Shown one piece after another: positions 56,168-64,000 of a stretch of DNA of 64,000 bases. The stretch lies in the NCBI GenBank assembly GCA_035560235.1, contig DATMAG010000100.1, positions 92,130-156,129 on the forward strand. Reading direction: 5' to 3'. A program made the translations under genes and the position numbers. The stretch is from DASRDU01 sp035560235. Lineage in GTDB: Bacteria; Acidobacteriota; Blastocatellia; RBC074. The first letter of the stretch is position 1. Each line of letters starts with the position of its first letter. The notes under the pieces were generated by a model. It was not told the DNA's origin. It did no database searches and was given only the letters and a program-made list of their open reading frames with translations.

Positions 56168-58018
56168 ATGAAATCGAACCAGTTCAGCAGGGCGCTCATC
56201 CTCTTACTCGCAATTTCACTGTCTCTGCCAGCCTTTGCTCAGACGCCGCGCGCTGACACCTTCAGGCCGACCGTGCGCGGCACCCGCGCCGTCGTCGCCG
56301 GCGGGCAGCCGCTCGTGGTCGAGGCCGGACTGCGCATGCTGCACAAGGGCGGCAACGCGGTTGATGCCGGAGTCGCGGCGACCTTTGCCGGATCGGTGAT
56401 CGAATTTTCACACTTCGCCTTTGGCGGCGAGGTGCCGGTCATCATCAAACTCGCAGGCAAGCCCGTCGTCACGATCAATGGCCAGGGCATCGCGCCCGCG
56501 CTCGCCACGCGTGAGTTTTTTGAAAAGCGCGCCGCGAGCGAAGCAGGCACGGGCGCTTCCGGGCGCAGCGCTTCAAAGCCCGGCCCGATTCCTTCAAGCG
56601 GCCCGCTCGCGGCGACAGTGCCGGGCGTGCTCGATGCGATGATTGTTGCGCTCGATCAGTTCGGCACCCTGAAACTGGCCGACGTGCTGCAACCGGCGAT
56701 TGAACTGGCCGACGGGTTCCCGATTGACGAACTGCGCGTCAGCTACATTCACAACACGCGGCGCATCTTCGAGCAGTGGCCTGCCGCCAGGGCGATCTTT
56801 CTGCCGAACGGGCAGGAACCCAAAGTCGGCGACATCTTCGTTCAGAAAGACCTCGCCCGCAGCCTGCGCGAACTGGTCGCCGTTGAAAGGAAGAATGAAG
56901 CGAAGGGACGTCACGCCGCGCTTGCAGCCGTGCGCGACTATTTTTATCGCGGCCCCGTTGCCGAACGCATCGGCAAAGCGATGGAAGAGATGGGCGGGCT
57001 GCTGCGCGCGAGCGACCTGGCCGCCTTTCACGCCGAGATTGATCAGCCGACCCGCGTCAGCTATCGCGGTTACGAGGTTTATAAAACGGGATTCTGGGCG
57101 CAGGGGCCGGTGCTGCTTGAAACGCTCAACCTGATTGAAGGCTACGACCTCAAAAAGATCGGCCATAACTCGGCGGATTACATTCACACGCTGACGGAGG
57201 CGCTGAAGCTGGCCTTTGCCGACCGCGACCGTTATTACGGCGATCCGCGCTTCGTCAAAGTGCCGGGCGCGGAACTGCTCTCAAAGGATTACGCCGCGAT
57301 GCGCCGCAGCCTGATTGATCCGAAAGCGGCTTCGCTGGAACAGCGCCCCGGCGATCCGGTCAGGATGAAATCCATCGCGCAGATGATCGGCCTCGTCACA
57401 ACCGGCCCGTCCGAGGTTGATGAAGCCGAACGCGCGCACGACACGACCTGCGTCAACGTGATTGACGCGCAGGGCAATGTCTTTTCAGCCACGCCGAGCG
57501 GCGCGTGGCTGCCCGCAGTCGTGGCGGGCGACACCGGCATTCTGATGTCGTCGCGGCTGCAAAGCTTCCTGCTTACACCCGGCCATCCGAACGAACTGAA
57601 ACCCGGCAAGCGTCCGCGCATCACGCTCTCGCCAACGCTGGTGCTGAAGGATGGCGAACCTTTCGCTGCGCTTTCGACTCCGGGCGGCGACAATCAGGAT
57701 CAGGCCCTGCTGCAGGTGCTGCTCAACGTCATCGAGTTCGGCCTGAATCCGCAGGAAGCTGTCGAAGCGCCGCGCTTTGAAACGAAACATTTCGTCAGTT
57801 CATTCGACGATCACAAATTCAATCCGGGCGTCCTGCTGCTTGAAAACCGGATCAGCGCAGCGGCAATCGAAGATCTCAAAGCCCGCGGCCACAAGGTTGA
57901 AACCGGCGGGAGTTATTCCAACGCTGCGGCTCCGACGATTATCATCTACGATCCGCAGACCAGAGTGATTCAGGGTGGCGCAGACGTGCGGCGCGGGCGG
58001 TACGCGATTGGCTGGTAA
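56168..58018 (+). CDS. ggt: Gamma-glutamyltransferase
   Basis: 616 residues with a signal peptide (LILLLAISLSLPAFAQ). The substrate-binding region LRMLHKGGNAVDAGVAATF and the self-cleavage site are present: AHDTTCVNVIDAQGNV, where T426 should be the nucleophile and N-terminus of the small subunit; SGAWLPAVVAG, RPRITLSPTLVLKDG and STPGGDNQDQ complete the small subunit. The His after the Thr pair of E. coli (TTH) is Cys here. GGT transfers or hydrolyses gamma-glutamyl groups in the periplasm. Confidence 0.9.
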   Translation: MKSNQFSRALILLLAISLSLPAFAQTPRADTFRPTVRGTRAVVAGGQPLVVEAGLRMLHKGGNAVDAGVAATFAGSVIEFSHFAFGGEVPVIIKLAGKPVVTINGQGIAPALATREFFEKRAASEAGTGASGRSASKPGPIPSSGPLAATVPGVLDAMIVALDQFGTLKLADVLQPAIELADGFPIDELRVSYIHNTRRIFEQWPAARAIFLPNGQEPKVGDIFVQKDLARSLRELVAVERKNEAKGRHAALAAVRDYFYRGPVAERIGKAMEEMGGLLRASDLAAFHAEIDQPTRVSYRGYEVYKTGFWAQGPVLLETLNLIEGYDLKKIGHNSADYIHTLTEALKLAFADRDRYYGDPRFVKVPGAELLSKDYAAMRRSLIDPKAASLEQRPGDPVRMKSIAQMIGLVTTGPSEVDEAERAHDTTCVNVIDAQGNVFSATPSGAWLPAVVAGDTGILMSSRLQSFLLTPGHPNELKPGKRPRITLSPTLVLKDGEPFAALSTPGGDNQDQALLQVLLNVIEFGLNPQEAVEAPRFETKHFVSSFDDHKFNPGVLLLENRISAAAIEDLKARGHKVETGGSYSNAAAPTIIIYDPQTRVIQGGADVRRGRYAIGW

Positions 58019-58035
58019 ACGCTACAGAAAGTCTT

Positions 58036-58569
58036 ATGCAGTCTCTTCAGTGTTTCGGAAAAACAGAGATGAAGGCCGTCGAGCGGGCCTGTGCGGCTGC
58101 CGAAGAACTGGTCGGTGATTTTTACGTGCTCGCACCGCGCGAACGGGAACGGATGAATTACGAAGTCCGCACGCTCGAAGAGCTCGCGCCGGAAGAGATT
58201 TGTGATGAGGCCTTCGCGCAGGTGCTGTGTTATGACTGCACGCGCCGCGTCGGCAGCAGCATCATTGACCGGCGCGAGCTTTATCGCATCTGCCTTCAGG
58301 ATCACCGCATCCTGCGCGCCGCCGGGAGGCTCAGACGCTCAGTGGCTTCAGATAAACCCGCGCTGGAACCGTTTCTGCTTTACATCCTCACGCACGAACT
58401 CGTCCACGTCGTGCGCTTTTCACAGCAGATGCAAAGGCTCGACCTTGCGCCGGAACTGCGCCCGCAGGAAGAGCTGAGCGTCGAGCAGACAACACACCGG
58501 ATTCTCACCCCTGTCGCCGATCAGCACCTCAAACGAGTGATCGCAGAGTTTGCCGGACGGCAGGCCTGA
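58036..58569 (+). CDS. HExxH zincin-like protein of unknown family
   Basis: 177 residues. A zinc-protease motif HELVH at 120-124 lies in LLYILTHELVHVVRF. Downstream Glu/His-rich residues (QEELSVEQTTHRIL) could give the third ligand. Upstream is a compact helical domain with VLCYDCTRRVGSS. There is no signal peptide, so the protein is cytoplasmic unless the start is wrong (ATG at 58069 is an alternative). I recognise no named family. It follows ggt by 17 bases. Confidence 0.6.
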   Translation: MQSLQCFGKTEMKAVERACAAAEELVGDFYVLAPRERERMNYEVRTLEELAPEEICDEAFAQVLCYDCTRRVGSSIIDRRELYRICLQDHRILRAAGRLRRSVASDKPALEPFLLYILTHELVHVVRFSQQMQRLDLAPELRPQEELSVEQTTHRILTPVADQHLKRVIAEFAGRQA

Positions 58570-58590
58570 GCAGTTCAGACTGTGCGGCGG

Positions 58591-59202
58591 TCATCTGTAA
58601 TTCGGAATATTCAGCCCCAGAATGATGTCCCGGCGTCCGATCCAGACTCCGCTCTGATTCTTCGTCACCCTGATGATGCCCGATCCGCCGCGCTTCTCTT
58701 CCTTCGCCCGCTCCGCTGCGGTCAGATGCGGATCATCGTCGAAGCGGTATTCATCGAGGTAGTATTCGTTTTTATCCGGCTCCTTAATGACCGGGTGAAT
58801 GTGCGCCGGAATGTTGCGGCCAGGATAAGCGCCAGGCCTGACGGTGCGGAATTTATAACGCCCCTGCGCATCGGTCTTCATCCAGCCGCGAATGCGCCCG
58901 TGCCTGGTCGCGCCGGGCGCTGATTCGTAATATCCCTTCGCGCTGGTCTGGTAAACATACAGAATCACGCCTGCCGCCGGGGTCTTCCCGTCAGACTTGT
59001 AAATCGTTCCGCTGATTTCCAGCGGCTCGCCGGGTTCGTTTTTGTCCGTGATCGTTGTCTCCCAGCTTAACTGCGCTGGCATTCCATCGTGGATTGCCTC
59101 GCAGCCTTCACAACCACCACCGACGATTTTCCCCTGACTCTGCGCGGCAAAATCACAACCGACAAGCAGGACAAAGGAAATCAGACCGAGAAGAATTTTC
59201 AT
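58591..59202 (-). CDS. Intradiol-dioxygenase-like lipoprotein
   Basis: 203 residues with a lipoprotein signal; C16 of LLVGC is the lipidation site. The fold is that of protocatechuate 3,4-dioxygenase: GKTPAAGVILYVYQTSAKGYY, FRTVRPGAYPGR and PAHIHP. Y126, H134 and H136 match three iron ligands and a Tyr near 91-92 may be the fourth. The classical enzymes cleave catechols in the cytoplasm, but this is an exported lipoprotein, so its job is probably different. It is convergent with the HExxH gene. Confidence 0.8.
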   Translation of the reverse strand: MKILLGLISFVLLVGCDFAAQSQGKIVGGGCEGCEAIHDGMPAQLSWETTITDKNEPGEPLEISGTIYKSDGKTPAAGVILYVYQTSAKGYYESAPGATRHGRIRGWMKTDAQGRYKFRTVRPGAYPGRNIPAHIHPVIKEPDKNEYYLDEYRFDDDPHLTAAERAKEEKRGGSGIIRVTKNQSGVWIGRRDIILGLNIPNYR

Positions 59203-59284
59203 ATCTGCCTCCCTGGATCAGTCTTGTGTGCGTTTCATTTTTTATCTTCCGTGTCCGGGTTTGCAGGCTGGCGAAGAACAGGCA

Positions 59285-59391
59285 GAGAGAATACGGAACA
59301 GACGGAATGAACGGAACAAACGGAATCAGAACAGAAATATTTTTTCAGTTTCGCCTGTTTCGTTTGTTCCGCGTGTTCCGTGTTCTCTCTC
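59285..59391. repeat. Long imperfect inverted repeat of ACGGAA-type units
   Basis: The left arm (about 59285-59334) is a series of near-9-base units, each with ACGGAA(C/T), for example TACGGAACA, GACGGAATG, AACGGAACA, AACGGAATC. The right arm (59349-59391) is their approximate complement (TTCGTTTGTTCCGCGTGTTCCG), with outer pairs AGAGAA/TTCTCT. It lies downstream of the 59402 gene on the minus strand and may end it. Confidence 0.7.
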
Positions 59392-59401
59392 CTTCTCAAC
59401 T

Positions 59402-60097
59402 TCAGTTCTTCGCCACATTCAGACTGGCGCGCAGGTCAGCGAGTTTCTGCCCGCGCTGGCCGAAATGCAGGACGAGGTTGCGCGCGAGCAGCGAACCTTC
59501 AGGGGCAGCATTCACGGCTTTCTGAAGGTGAGCGCGCTGAGCGGTTTTATCTGATGACATGCTGGTGATCAGCGCGGCGGCAAATTCCATTGCGCCGTCG
59601 CTGCTGCGTTGTGCGATGGCTTTCTGCACCAGGCTGTAACCATCAACTCCGGACGGGTTGCGCGGGTCAGCCGCGTTCTTCCAGGTTTCGGCAAAGTATC
59701 CGGCATCAAAGAGCGCCAGCGCATCCGCCTTGCCTGTGCGCGTGCGAGCCAGCAGCCGATCAAGCAGTTCACGCGCGGCGCTGGCGTTCTTCAGCTTGTA
59801 ATGCATCTCTGAATCGCGCTGCGACCAGATGGCATAGATCGCGGCGCGGCGCATCGTCTCCATGCGCACAATCACCGGAGTGTCAGGCGCAAGCAGCGCC
59901 AGCGTGTCTTCAACCAGGCGGCTGCTGTCGTAATCGCTTTTGAGGGCGCGCCATTCACTGCCCGCGCCCCACGGCAGCGACTTCGCATTGCCGATTTCAA
60001 ACGGATGGCAGATCAGCGGCGGCCCGGCCAGCGCGGTCATCCCGCCGAGCAAAAGCAGAACGGTGAAAGCAGAGGCTCGAAGAATCTGACGAGTCAT
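59402..60097 (-). CDS. Exported TPR-like protein of unknown function
   Basis: 231 residues from ATG at 60097, chosen for GGAG 9 bases upstream and a signal peptide (FTVLLLLGGMTALAGPP) straight after. The body is helical (RLVEDTLALLAPDTPVIVRMETMRRAAIYAIW, SAARELLDRLLARTRTGKADALALFDAGYFAETW, DKTAQRAHLQKAVNAAPEGSLLARNLVLHFGQ). It may be TPR-like but lacks the full consensus. It lies downstream of the sigma/anti-sigma pair and could belong to their regulon. Confidence 0.65.
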   Translation of the reverse strand: MTRQILRASAFTVLLLLGGMTALAGPPLICHPFEIGNAKSLPWGAGSEWRALKSDYDSSRLVEDTLALLAPDTPVIVRMETMRRAAIYAIWSQRDSEMHYKLKNASAARELLDRLLARTRTGKADALALFDAGYFAETWKNAADPRNPSGVDGYSLVQKAIAQRSSDGAMEFAAALITSMSSDKTAQRAHLQKAVNAAPEGSLLARNLVLHFGQRGQKLADLRASLNVAKN

Positions 60098-60237
60098 GGC
60101 GGTTTCTCCTTTGCTGAAGGCTTCGCTCGCAGCGAAGCGGGTTGTGTGACAGGCAACACTTCGCCCTGCCGGAATCGGCTTCCGGCGCGATGCCTGTGTT
60201 GGTTTGTGCAGGAAAAGATTTTTCAGTGAACGCGCAA

Positions 60238-61374
60238 TCAGCGATTCGGCGCAGGGCCTTTCCACAGGCGCCAGAACTCTGCGGTGCCGAGGCCAAGCTG
60301 ATTCCACCACAAATCGCGCATCTGCTTGTCGCCGCGCAGCACGCCTTCGCGCGTGACTTCTGAGGGCGGTGGAATCAGCTTGGCCAGTCGGTCATAGACC
60401 AGCCCGCGTTCGTTGTCGTTCGTGCGCGCCAGCAGATGCCACAGCGTCAGCGCGTCACGCTCACGCGCCAGCGCAAGCACCTTCTCAAGCGCAGCCGCGC
60501 GCACTGCGTCGTCAGCCTTCGCTGTGTCGAAGCGTTCAAGCGCGCCGATGAATTCATCCGACGAATCAGAAAAATAAGGAGTCCCCGGCCCCAGCGCCGG
60601 GCGCGTCACGCAGGCCGCACCGGCAGGCACAAACGATTCGCGGCCCTTCCATTCAAAAGCCACCCAGCCCGATGTGACCAGCAACAGCCCCTGCCCGTCA
60701 TCATTGACTTCAAGCGTGTAAGCGCAGCCCAGATCAACCGCGACTGCCGACGGCGTATCCACAAAAAACTGTCGCGGCGGCGCCCAGATGAACGCATGCA
60801 TTTTGCCGCGCTGCAGCGAAAGCCGGTGTTCTGATTTGCGCGCTGCGACCAGTTTCACCTGTGAATTCGGCTCGACCTGCACCTGTCCGATGTCGCCCAC
60901 GCTGATGCGGGCGCGTGATGAATCGTCAGTTTCCAGCCATTCACCGAGGCTCAGCTTTCCGGCTGTGCCGATGGCGCGCGAACCGATGCGCGGTTGTCCC
61001 GCCACACTGACGACTTCCCACGCAGGCCGCGTCAGTCTGAAGTAAAACCACAAGCTCAGACTCGTCACCAGCAGCAGCGCGACTCCCGCAGCTACCAGCG
61101 GCCTGAAGGTAAAGAGCGACCGCGCCGGCTCCGGCCTTGCGTGCTGCGCCGCTTCCATATGATCGAGTTGCAATTCAAGTTCAGGCCACAGCGTCGCCGG
61201 GGCTGATGCGCGCCGCAGATGCGTGACGAGTTGCACGCCGAATCTGATCTCTTCGTATTCCCGGCGGCAGCGCTGGCAACTCATCAGGTGTTCAGCGACG
61301 CAGCGCGACTCTTCAGGCGCAAGTTCGCCGTGACAGTAAGCCGCCAGTTGATTTGTCACATGACTTCTGAACAT
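60238..61374 (-). CDS. Zinc-finger anti-sigma factor fused to FecR domain
   Basis: 378 residues. Residues 1-40 are a zf-HC2 zinc finger with H29, C33 and C36. One membrane span lies near residues 90-110 (VAAGVALLLVTSLSLWFYF). The periplasmic part is a FecR domain (GQPRIGSRAIGTAGKLSLGEWLETDDSSRARISVGDIGQVQVEPNSQVKL). The cytoplasmic finger should hold the sigma factor whose gene is 12 bases upstream, and the FecR part senses an envelope signal. FecR pairing often goes with TonB receptors, but none adjoins it. Confidence 0.85.
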   Translation of the reverse strand: MFRSHVTNQLAAYCHGELAPEESRCVAEHLMSCQRCRREYEEIRFGVQLVTHLRRASAPATLWPELELQLDHMEAAQHARPEPARSLFTFRPLVAAGVALLLVTSLSLWFYFRLTRPAWEVVSVAGQPRIGSRAIGTAGKLSLGEWLETDDSSRARISVGDIGQVQVEPNSQVKLVAARKSEHRLSLQRGKMHAFIWAPPRQFFVDTPSAVAVDLGCAYTLEVNDDGQGLLLVTSGWVAFEWKGRESFVPAGAACVTRPALGPGTPYFSDSSDEFIGALERFDTAKADDAVRAAALEKVLALARERDALTLWHLLARTNDNERGLVYDRLAKLIPPPSEVTREGVLRGDKQMRDLWWNQLGLGTAEFWRLWKGPAPNR

Positions 61375-61386
61375 TGCTGCTGCTTC

Positions 61387-61986
61387 TCACTCTCCCGGCT
61401 TCAGCTTGTCGCGCAGATGATCGAGCCTGCGCGCCAGTTCACGATGCCCGCGACTGAGCCGCGAGGCGACCGTGCCCGGCGAACAACCCAGCACTTCGGC
61501 CATCTCTTCGTAAGACAGTTCCTCAAAATATTTCAGCAGAATCGCCATTCGCAGCTTCGGACTCAGTTGCTTCACCGCTGCTTTCACCGCGCCGGAAATT
61601 TCGAGCCGCGTGAACAGCTCTTCCTGCGAATGCAGCGGCGCGCGCCAGTCCTTCAATTCAATTTCACTGTCGTCATCATCGCCTGAGCGCAGGAAGTCGA
61701 ACGAGATGAAGCGACGGCGGCGGCGCTGTTCATCCAGGCACAGATTGACGACCAGGCGGTAAAGCCACGTCGCAAAGTTCGCATCGTGGCGAAACTGCGC
61801 GATGCTCGTAAAGAGTTTCAGAAAGACCTGCTGCGTGATGTCGCGCGCCGCCGTTTCGTCGCCGGTAAAATGGAGCGCGACTGACCAGACGCGATCACGG
61901 TAAGCCTCGAACAACTGCCGGAAAGCTTCACGGTCGCCCTGCTGACAGGCTTCGATCAGGCGCCTTTCGGTCACTGGCTCATTCAT
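61387..61986 (-). CDS. ECF RNA polymerase sigma factor
   Basis: 199 residues from ATG at 61986, chosen for GGAGAG 10 bases upstream; ATG at 62007 is an alternative. Region 2 (FRQLFEAYRDRVWSVALHF, ATWLYRLVVNLCLDEQRRRRR) and region 4 (PKLRMAILLKYFEELSYEEMAEVLGCSPGTVASRLSRGHREL) are both complete. It has no N-terminal extension. The next gene, a zinc-finger anti-sigma/FecR protein, is its likely regulator. The promoter it recognises is unknown. Confidence 0.92.
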   Translation of the reverse strand: MNEPVTERRLIEACQQGDREAFRQLFEAYRDRVWSVALHFTGDETAARDITQQVFLKLFTSIAQFRHDANFATWLYRLVVNLCLDEQRRRRRFISFDFLRSGDDDDSEIELKDWRAPLHSQEELFTRLEISGAVKAAVKQLSPKLRMAILLKYFEELSYEEMAEVLGCSPGTVASRLSRGHRELARRLDHLRDKLKPGE

Positions 61987-62240
61987 TACGGCGCGTCTCT
62001 CCATCATGGCGCGGGTTTCATCACATCCTCCGTCAAAGTTCGCTTCACTCCCATTTGACGCCGCAGCCGCGCGTTTTCTTCCCTGTCGCTGAAGGATTTT
62101 TTTCCAGCAGGATTTTCAACCTTCAGCCATCCGCCGACAAGCGATACAATCACGACGATGTGCGACAGGCTGATGAGGCTGTCATCATTTCATCAATCAG
62201 ACATTCGCCAGGCCAGCGACAAGACTGACGAGGATCAATC

Positions 62241-63956
62241 ATGAAAATTACTGCCCTGACGCTGCTCATTGCAGCCCTTGCCCTGCTCACTTTTGCATTT
62301 GCCCGGAAACCTGAACCCGAAGCGGAACTGCTGCTCAAAAACGGCAACATTTACACGGTCAATGATAATCAGCCGACTGCTGAAGCCATTGCCATCAAAT
62401 ACGGAAAGATCGTCTTTGTCGGCTCGAACGCCGATGCGAAGAAATACGAAGTCAAAGGCGTGCGCGTGATTGATCTGAAAGGCCGCACGGTCGTGCCGGG
62501 TCTGGCCGATGCGCATTACCATTTTGCCGGAGTCGGGCTGCGCGAAATGACGCTCAATCTGGAAGGCACGACTTCGCTTGAGGACTTTCTGGCGAAGGTG
62601 AAGGCCCGCGTTGACAAGGCGAAACCGGGCGAATGGATCACCGGGCGCGGCTGGATTGAAACCTTCTGGAAGCCGCCTGTCTTTCCGACCCGCGCCGATC
62701 TTGACCGCATTGCGCCGAACAATCCGGTTTACCTGACCCGCGCCGATGGTCACGGCGCAGTCGTCAACAGCGCCGCCTTCAAAATTGCCGGAATCACGAA
62801 GGAGACTGAATCACCTTTCGGCGGCGAAATTATGAAGGACAAGCAGACCGGCGAACCGAACGGCATGCTGCTTGATCGCGCGCAGGGACTCGTGGGTCGC
62901 CACATTCCGCGCGAAACCAGGGAGCAGATCGAACAGGCTTTGATTCTGGCCGACAAGCGCAGCACGTCGCTTGGCTGGACACAGGTGCACGATGCCGGAG
63001 TTTCATTTGATCAGATCGAGATGGTCAGGAAACTCTACAGCGAAGGCAAACTGAAGATCAGACTTTATGAAGCGATTCGCGGCCCCGGCGCGGATGCGCA
63101 GAAGCTGCTGCGCGAAGGCCCGATCACCGGCCTCTTTGATAATCGCCTGACCGTGCGCACGATCAAGGTCAGCATTGACGGCGCGCTCGGCTCGAAGGGC
63201 GCGGCGCTGCTTGAGCCTTACGCCGATCACGACACCACAGGCTTTCTGACGCAGAAGGAAGAGGACGTCGTGCCGCTGCTCAAAGAGGCTTTGAAGAAAG
63301 GCATTCAGGTTGAAGTGCACGCCATCGGTGATCTCGCCAACCGCACAATTCTTGACTGGTACGAACGAGCCTTCAACGAAGTGCCGCCGATTCAGCGCCA
63401 GGATCGCAGCGATCCGCGCTGGCGCGTCGAACACGCACAGATCGTGCATCCTGACGACATCCCGCGTTTTGCAAAGATGAAGATCATTCCGTCAATGCAG
63501 CCATCGCACGCCATCGGTGATCTGCACTTTGCGCCAAGCCGCCTCGGCCTCAAACGACTGGAAGGCGCGTATGCGTGGCAGACCTTCATCAAACAGGGCA
63601 ACATCATCGCGGGCGGTTCCGACGCCCCGGTCGAACGCGGCGAACCGATGATCGAATTTTACGCGGCGGTGGCCAGAAAGGATCTGAAAGGCTTTTCGGG
63701 CGAAGGCTGGCATCCCGAACAGAAAGTGACCCGCGAACAGGCCCTGAAAATGTTCACGATCTGGGCCGCATATGCGGCATTTGAAGAGAAGATGCGCGGC
63801 TCAGTCGAACCCGGCAAACTCGCCGACCTGACCGTGCTTTCAAACGACATTATGAGAATCGCCGAGCCGGAGATTCTGAAGACGAAATGCGTGATGACGA
63901 TCATCAACGGCGAAGTCGTCTTTGAAGACGGCGCGGGCGCGAAGACAAGGAAGTAG
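62241..63956 (+). CDS. Exported amidohydrolase (YtcJ-like)
   Basis: 571 residues with a signal peptide (LLIAALALLTFAFA). The amidohydrolase_3 plan is present: ELLLKNGNIYTVNDNQPTAEA, VVPGLADAHYHFAGVG with the HxH metal site, KVSIDGALGSKGAALLEPY, VEVHAIGDLANR, WRVEHAQIVHPDD and GSDAPVERGEPM. The fold is a metal-dependent TIM barrel that hydrolyses amides or related bonds. The natural substrate is not clear. The gene ends near the window edge. Confidence 0.92.
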   Translation: MKITALTLLIAALALLTFAFARKPEPEAELLLKNGNIYTVNDNQPTAEAIAIKYGKIVFVGSNADAKKYEVKGVRVIDLKGRTVVPGLADAHYHFAGVGLREMTLNLEGTTSLEDFLAKVKARVDKAKPGEWITGRGWIETFWKPPVFPTRADLDRIAPNNPVYLTRADGHGAVVNSAAFKIAGITKETESPFGGEIMKDKQTGEPNGMLLDRAQGLVGRHIPRETREQIEQALILADKRSTSLGWTQVHDAGVSFDQIEMVRKLYSEGKLKIRLYEAIRGPGADAQKLLREGPITGLFDNRLTVRTIKVSIDGALGSKGAALLEPYADHDTTGFLTQKEEDVVPLLKEALKKGIQVEVHAIGDLANRTILDWYERAFNEVPPIQRQDRSDPRWRVEHAQIVHPDDIPRFAKMKIIPSMQPSHAIGDLHFAPSRLGLKRLEGAYAWQTFIKQGNIIAGGSDAPVERGEPMIEFYAAVARKDLKGFSGEGWHPEQKVTREQALKMFTIWAAYAAFEEKMRGSVEPGKLADLTVLSNDIMRIAEPEILKTKCVMTIINGEVVFEDGAGAKTRK

Positions 63957-64000
63957 AGTGCTTCTTCCGGGGTCAATTGATTGTCTGGCTGGAGCGGCGG

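Overview
The window looks like a chromosomal segment of an Acidobacteriota bacterium, most plausibly of the Blastocatellia. This is inferred from gene content: a GWxTD-domain protein, a CRTAC1/ASPIC-UnbV FG-GAP protein, a large TonB-dependent receptor with an N-terminal carboxypeptidase-regulatory-like domain, many exported TPR proteins, a VWA protein of the acidobacterial type, and Gram-negative envelope genes (Lol-like export, LolA). No 16S rRNA gene is present to confirm it. Base composition is moderately GC-rich and even. Genes are dense, with no intact insertion sequence, prophage or CRISPR array.

Layout. 1-3357 (minus): a RecU-type Holliday junction resolvase cut by the window edge, yebC, an MFS exporter and a membrane-anchored Dabb protein. 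3668-7165 (plus): an exported protein of unknown function, yacG, and three consecutive thioredoxin-fold envelope proteins whose active sites differ (CAPC, CPHC, CGHS). 7268-19402: pyk, then CRTAC1, a TonB-dependent receptor and four exported TPR proteins on both strands, which look like an outer-membrane uptake or surface module. 19450-24938 (minus): a radical SAM/SPASM-like protein, then a five-gene cluster of LolA-like protein, small membrane protein, ABC ATPase, FtsX/MacB permease and a LolA-like lipoprotein. 25425-30035: GWxTD protein, PEGA-like protein, DUF2071 protein, FKBP isomerase and a small orphan gene. 30250-37136 (plus): coiled-coil protein, LOG-family phosphoribohydrolase, thiE, pilT, a zinc-ribbon/degenerate-receiver protein and a GlcD-type oxidase.

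37162-44312 (minus) is a methionine locus. A sigma70-type promoter, a SAM-II riboswitch and an intrinsic terminator precede a homocysteine S-methyltransferase/methylenetetrahydrofolate reductase fusion. Full-length metH lies downstream. Between the two sits debris: a frameshifted C-terminal remnant of a Kir-type potassium channel, a Uma2-family gene and a C-terminal remnant of a DNA adenine methylase. A tRNA-Ser(GCU) lies just upstream.

44587-55986 holds an orphan beta-rich protein, ppx, a GGQ-containing release-factor-like gene, a frameshifted surface-protein fragment, thiG with an aldose-epimerase-like (DUF4380-type) partner, a DUF4139 protein, a VWA protein and an FmdB zinc ribbon. 56168-63956 holds gamma-glutamyltransferase, an HExxH protein, an intradiol-dioxygenase-like lipoprotein, an ECF sigma factor with a zinc-finger/FecR anti-sigma factor, and an exported amidohydrolase.

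Intergenic spaces often carry long hairpins. Several are built from short tandem repeats whose motif differs from place to place. The strongest single discovery-type signals are the promoter/SAM-II/terminator unit, the debris-split methionine locus, the Lol-like cluster with two LolA-type proteins, and the pilT-linked zinc-ribbon protein with a receiver domain that has lost its phospho-acceptor.
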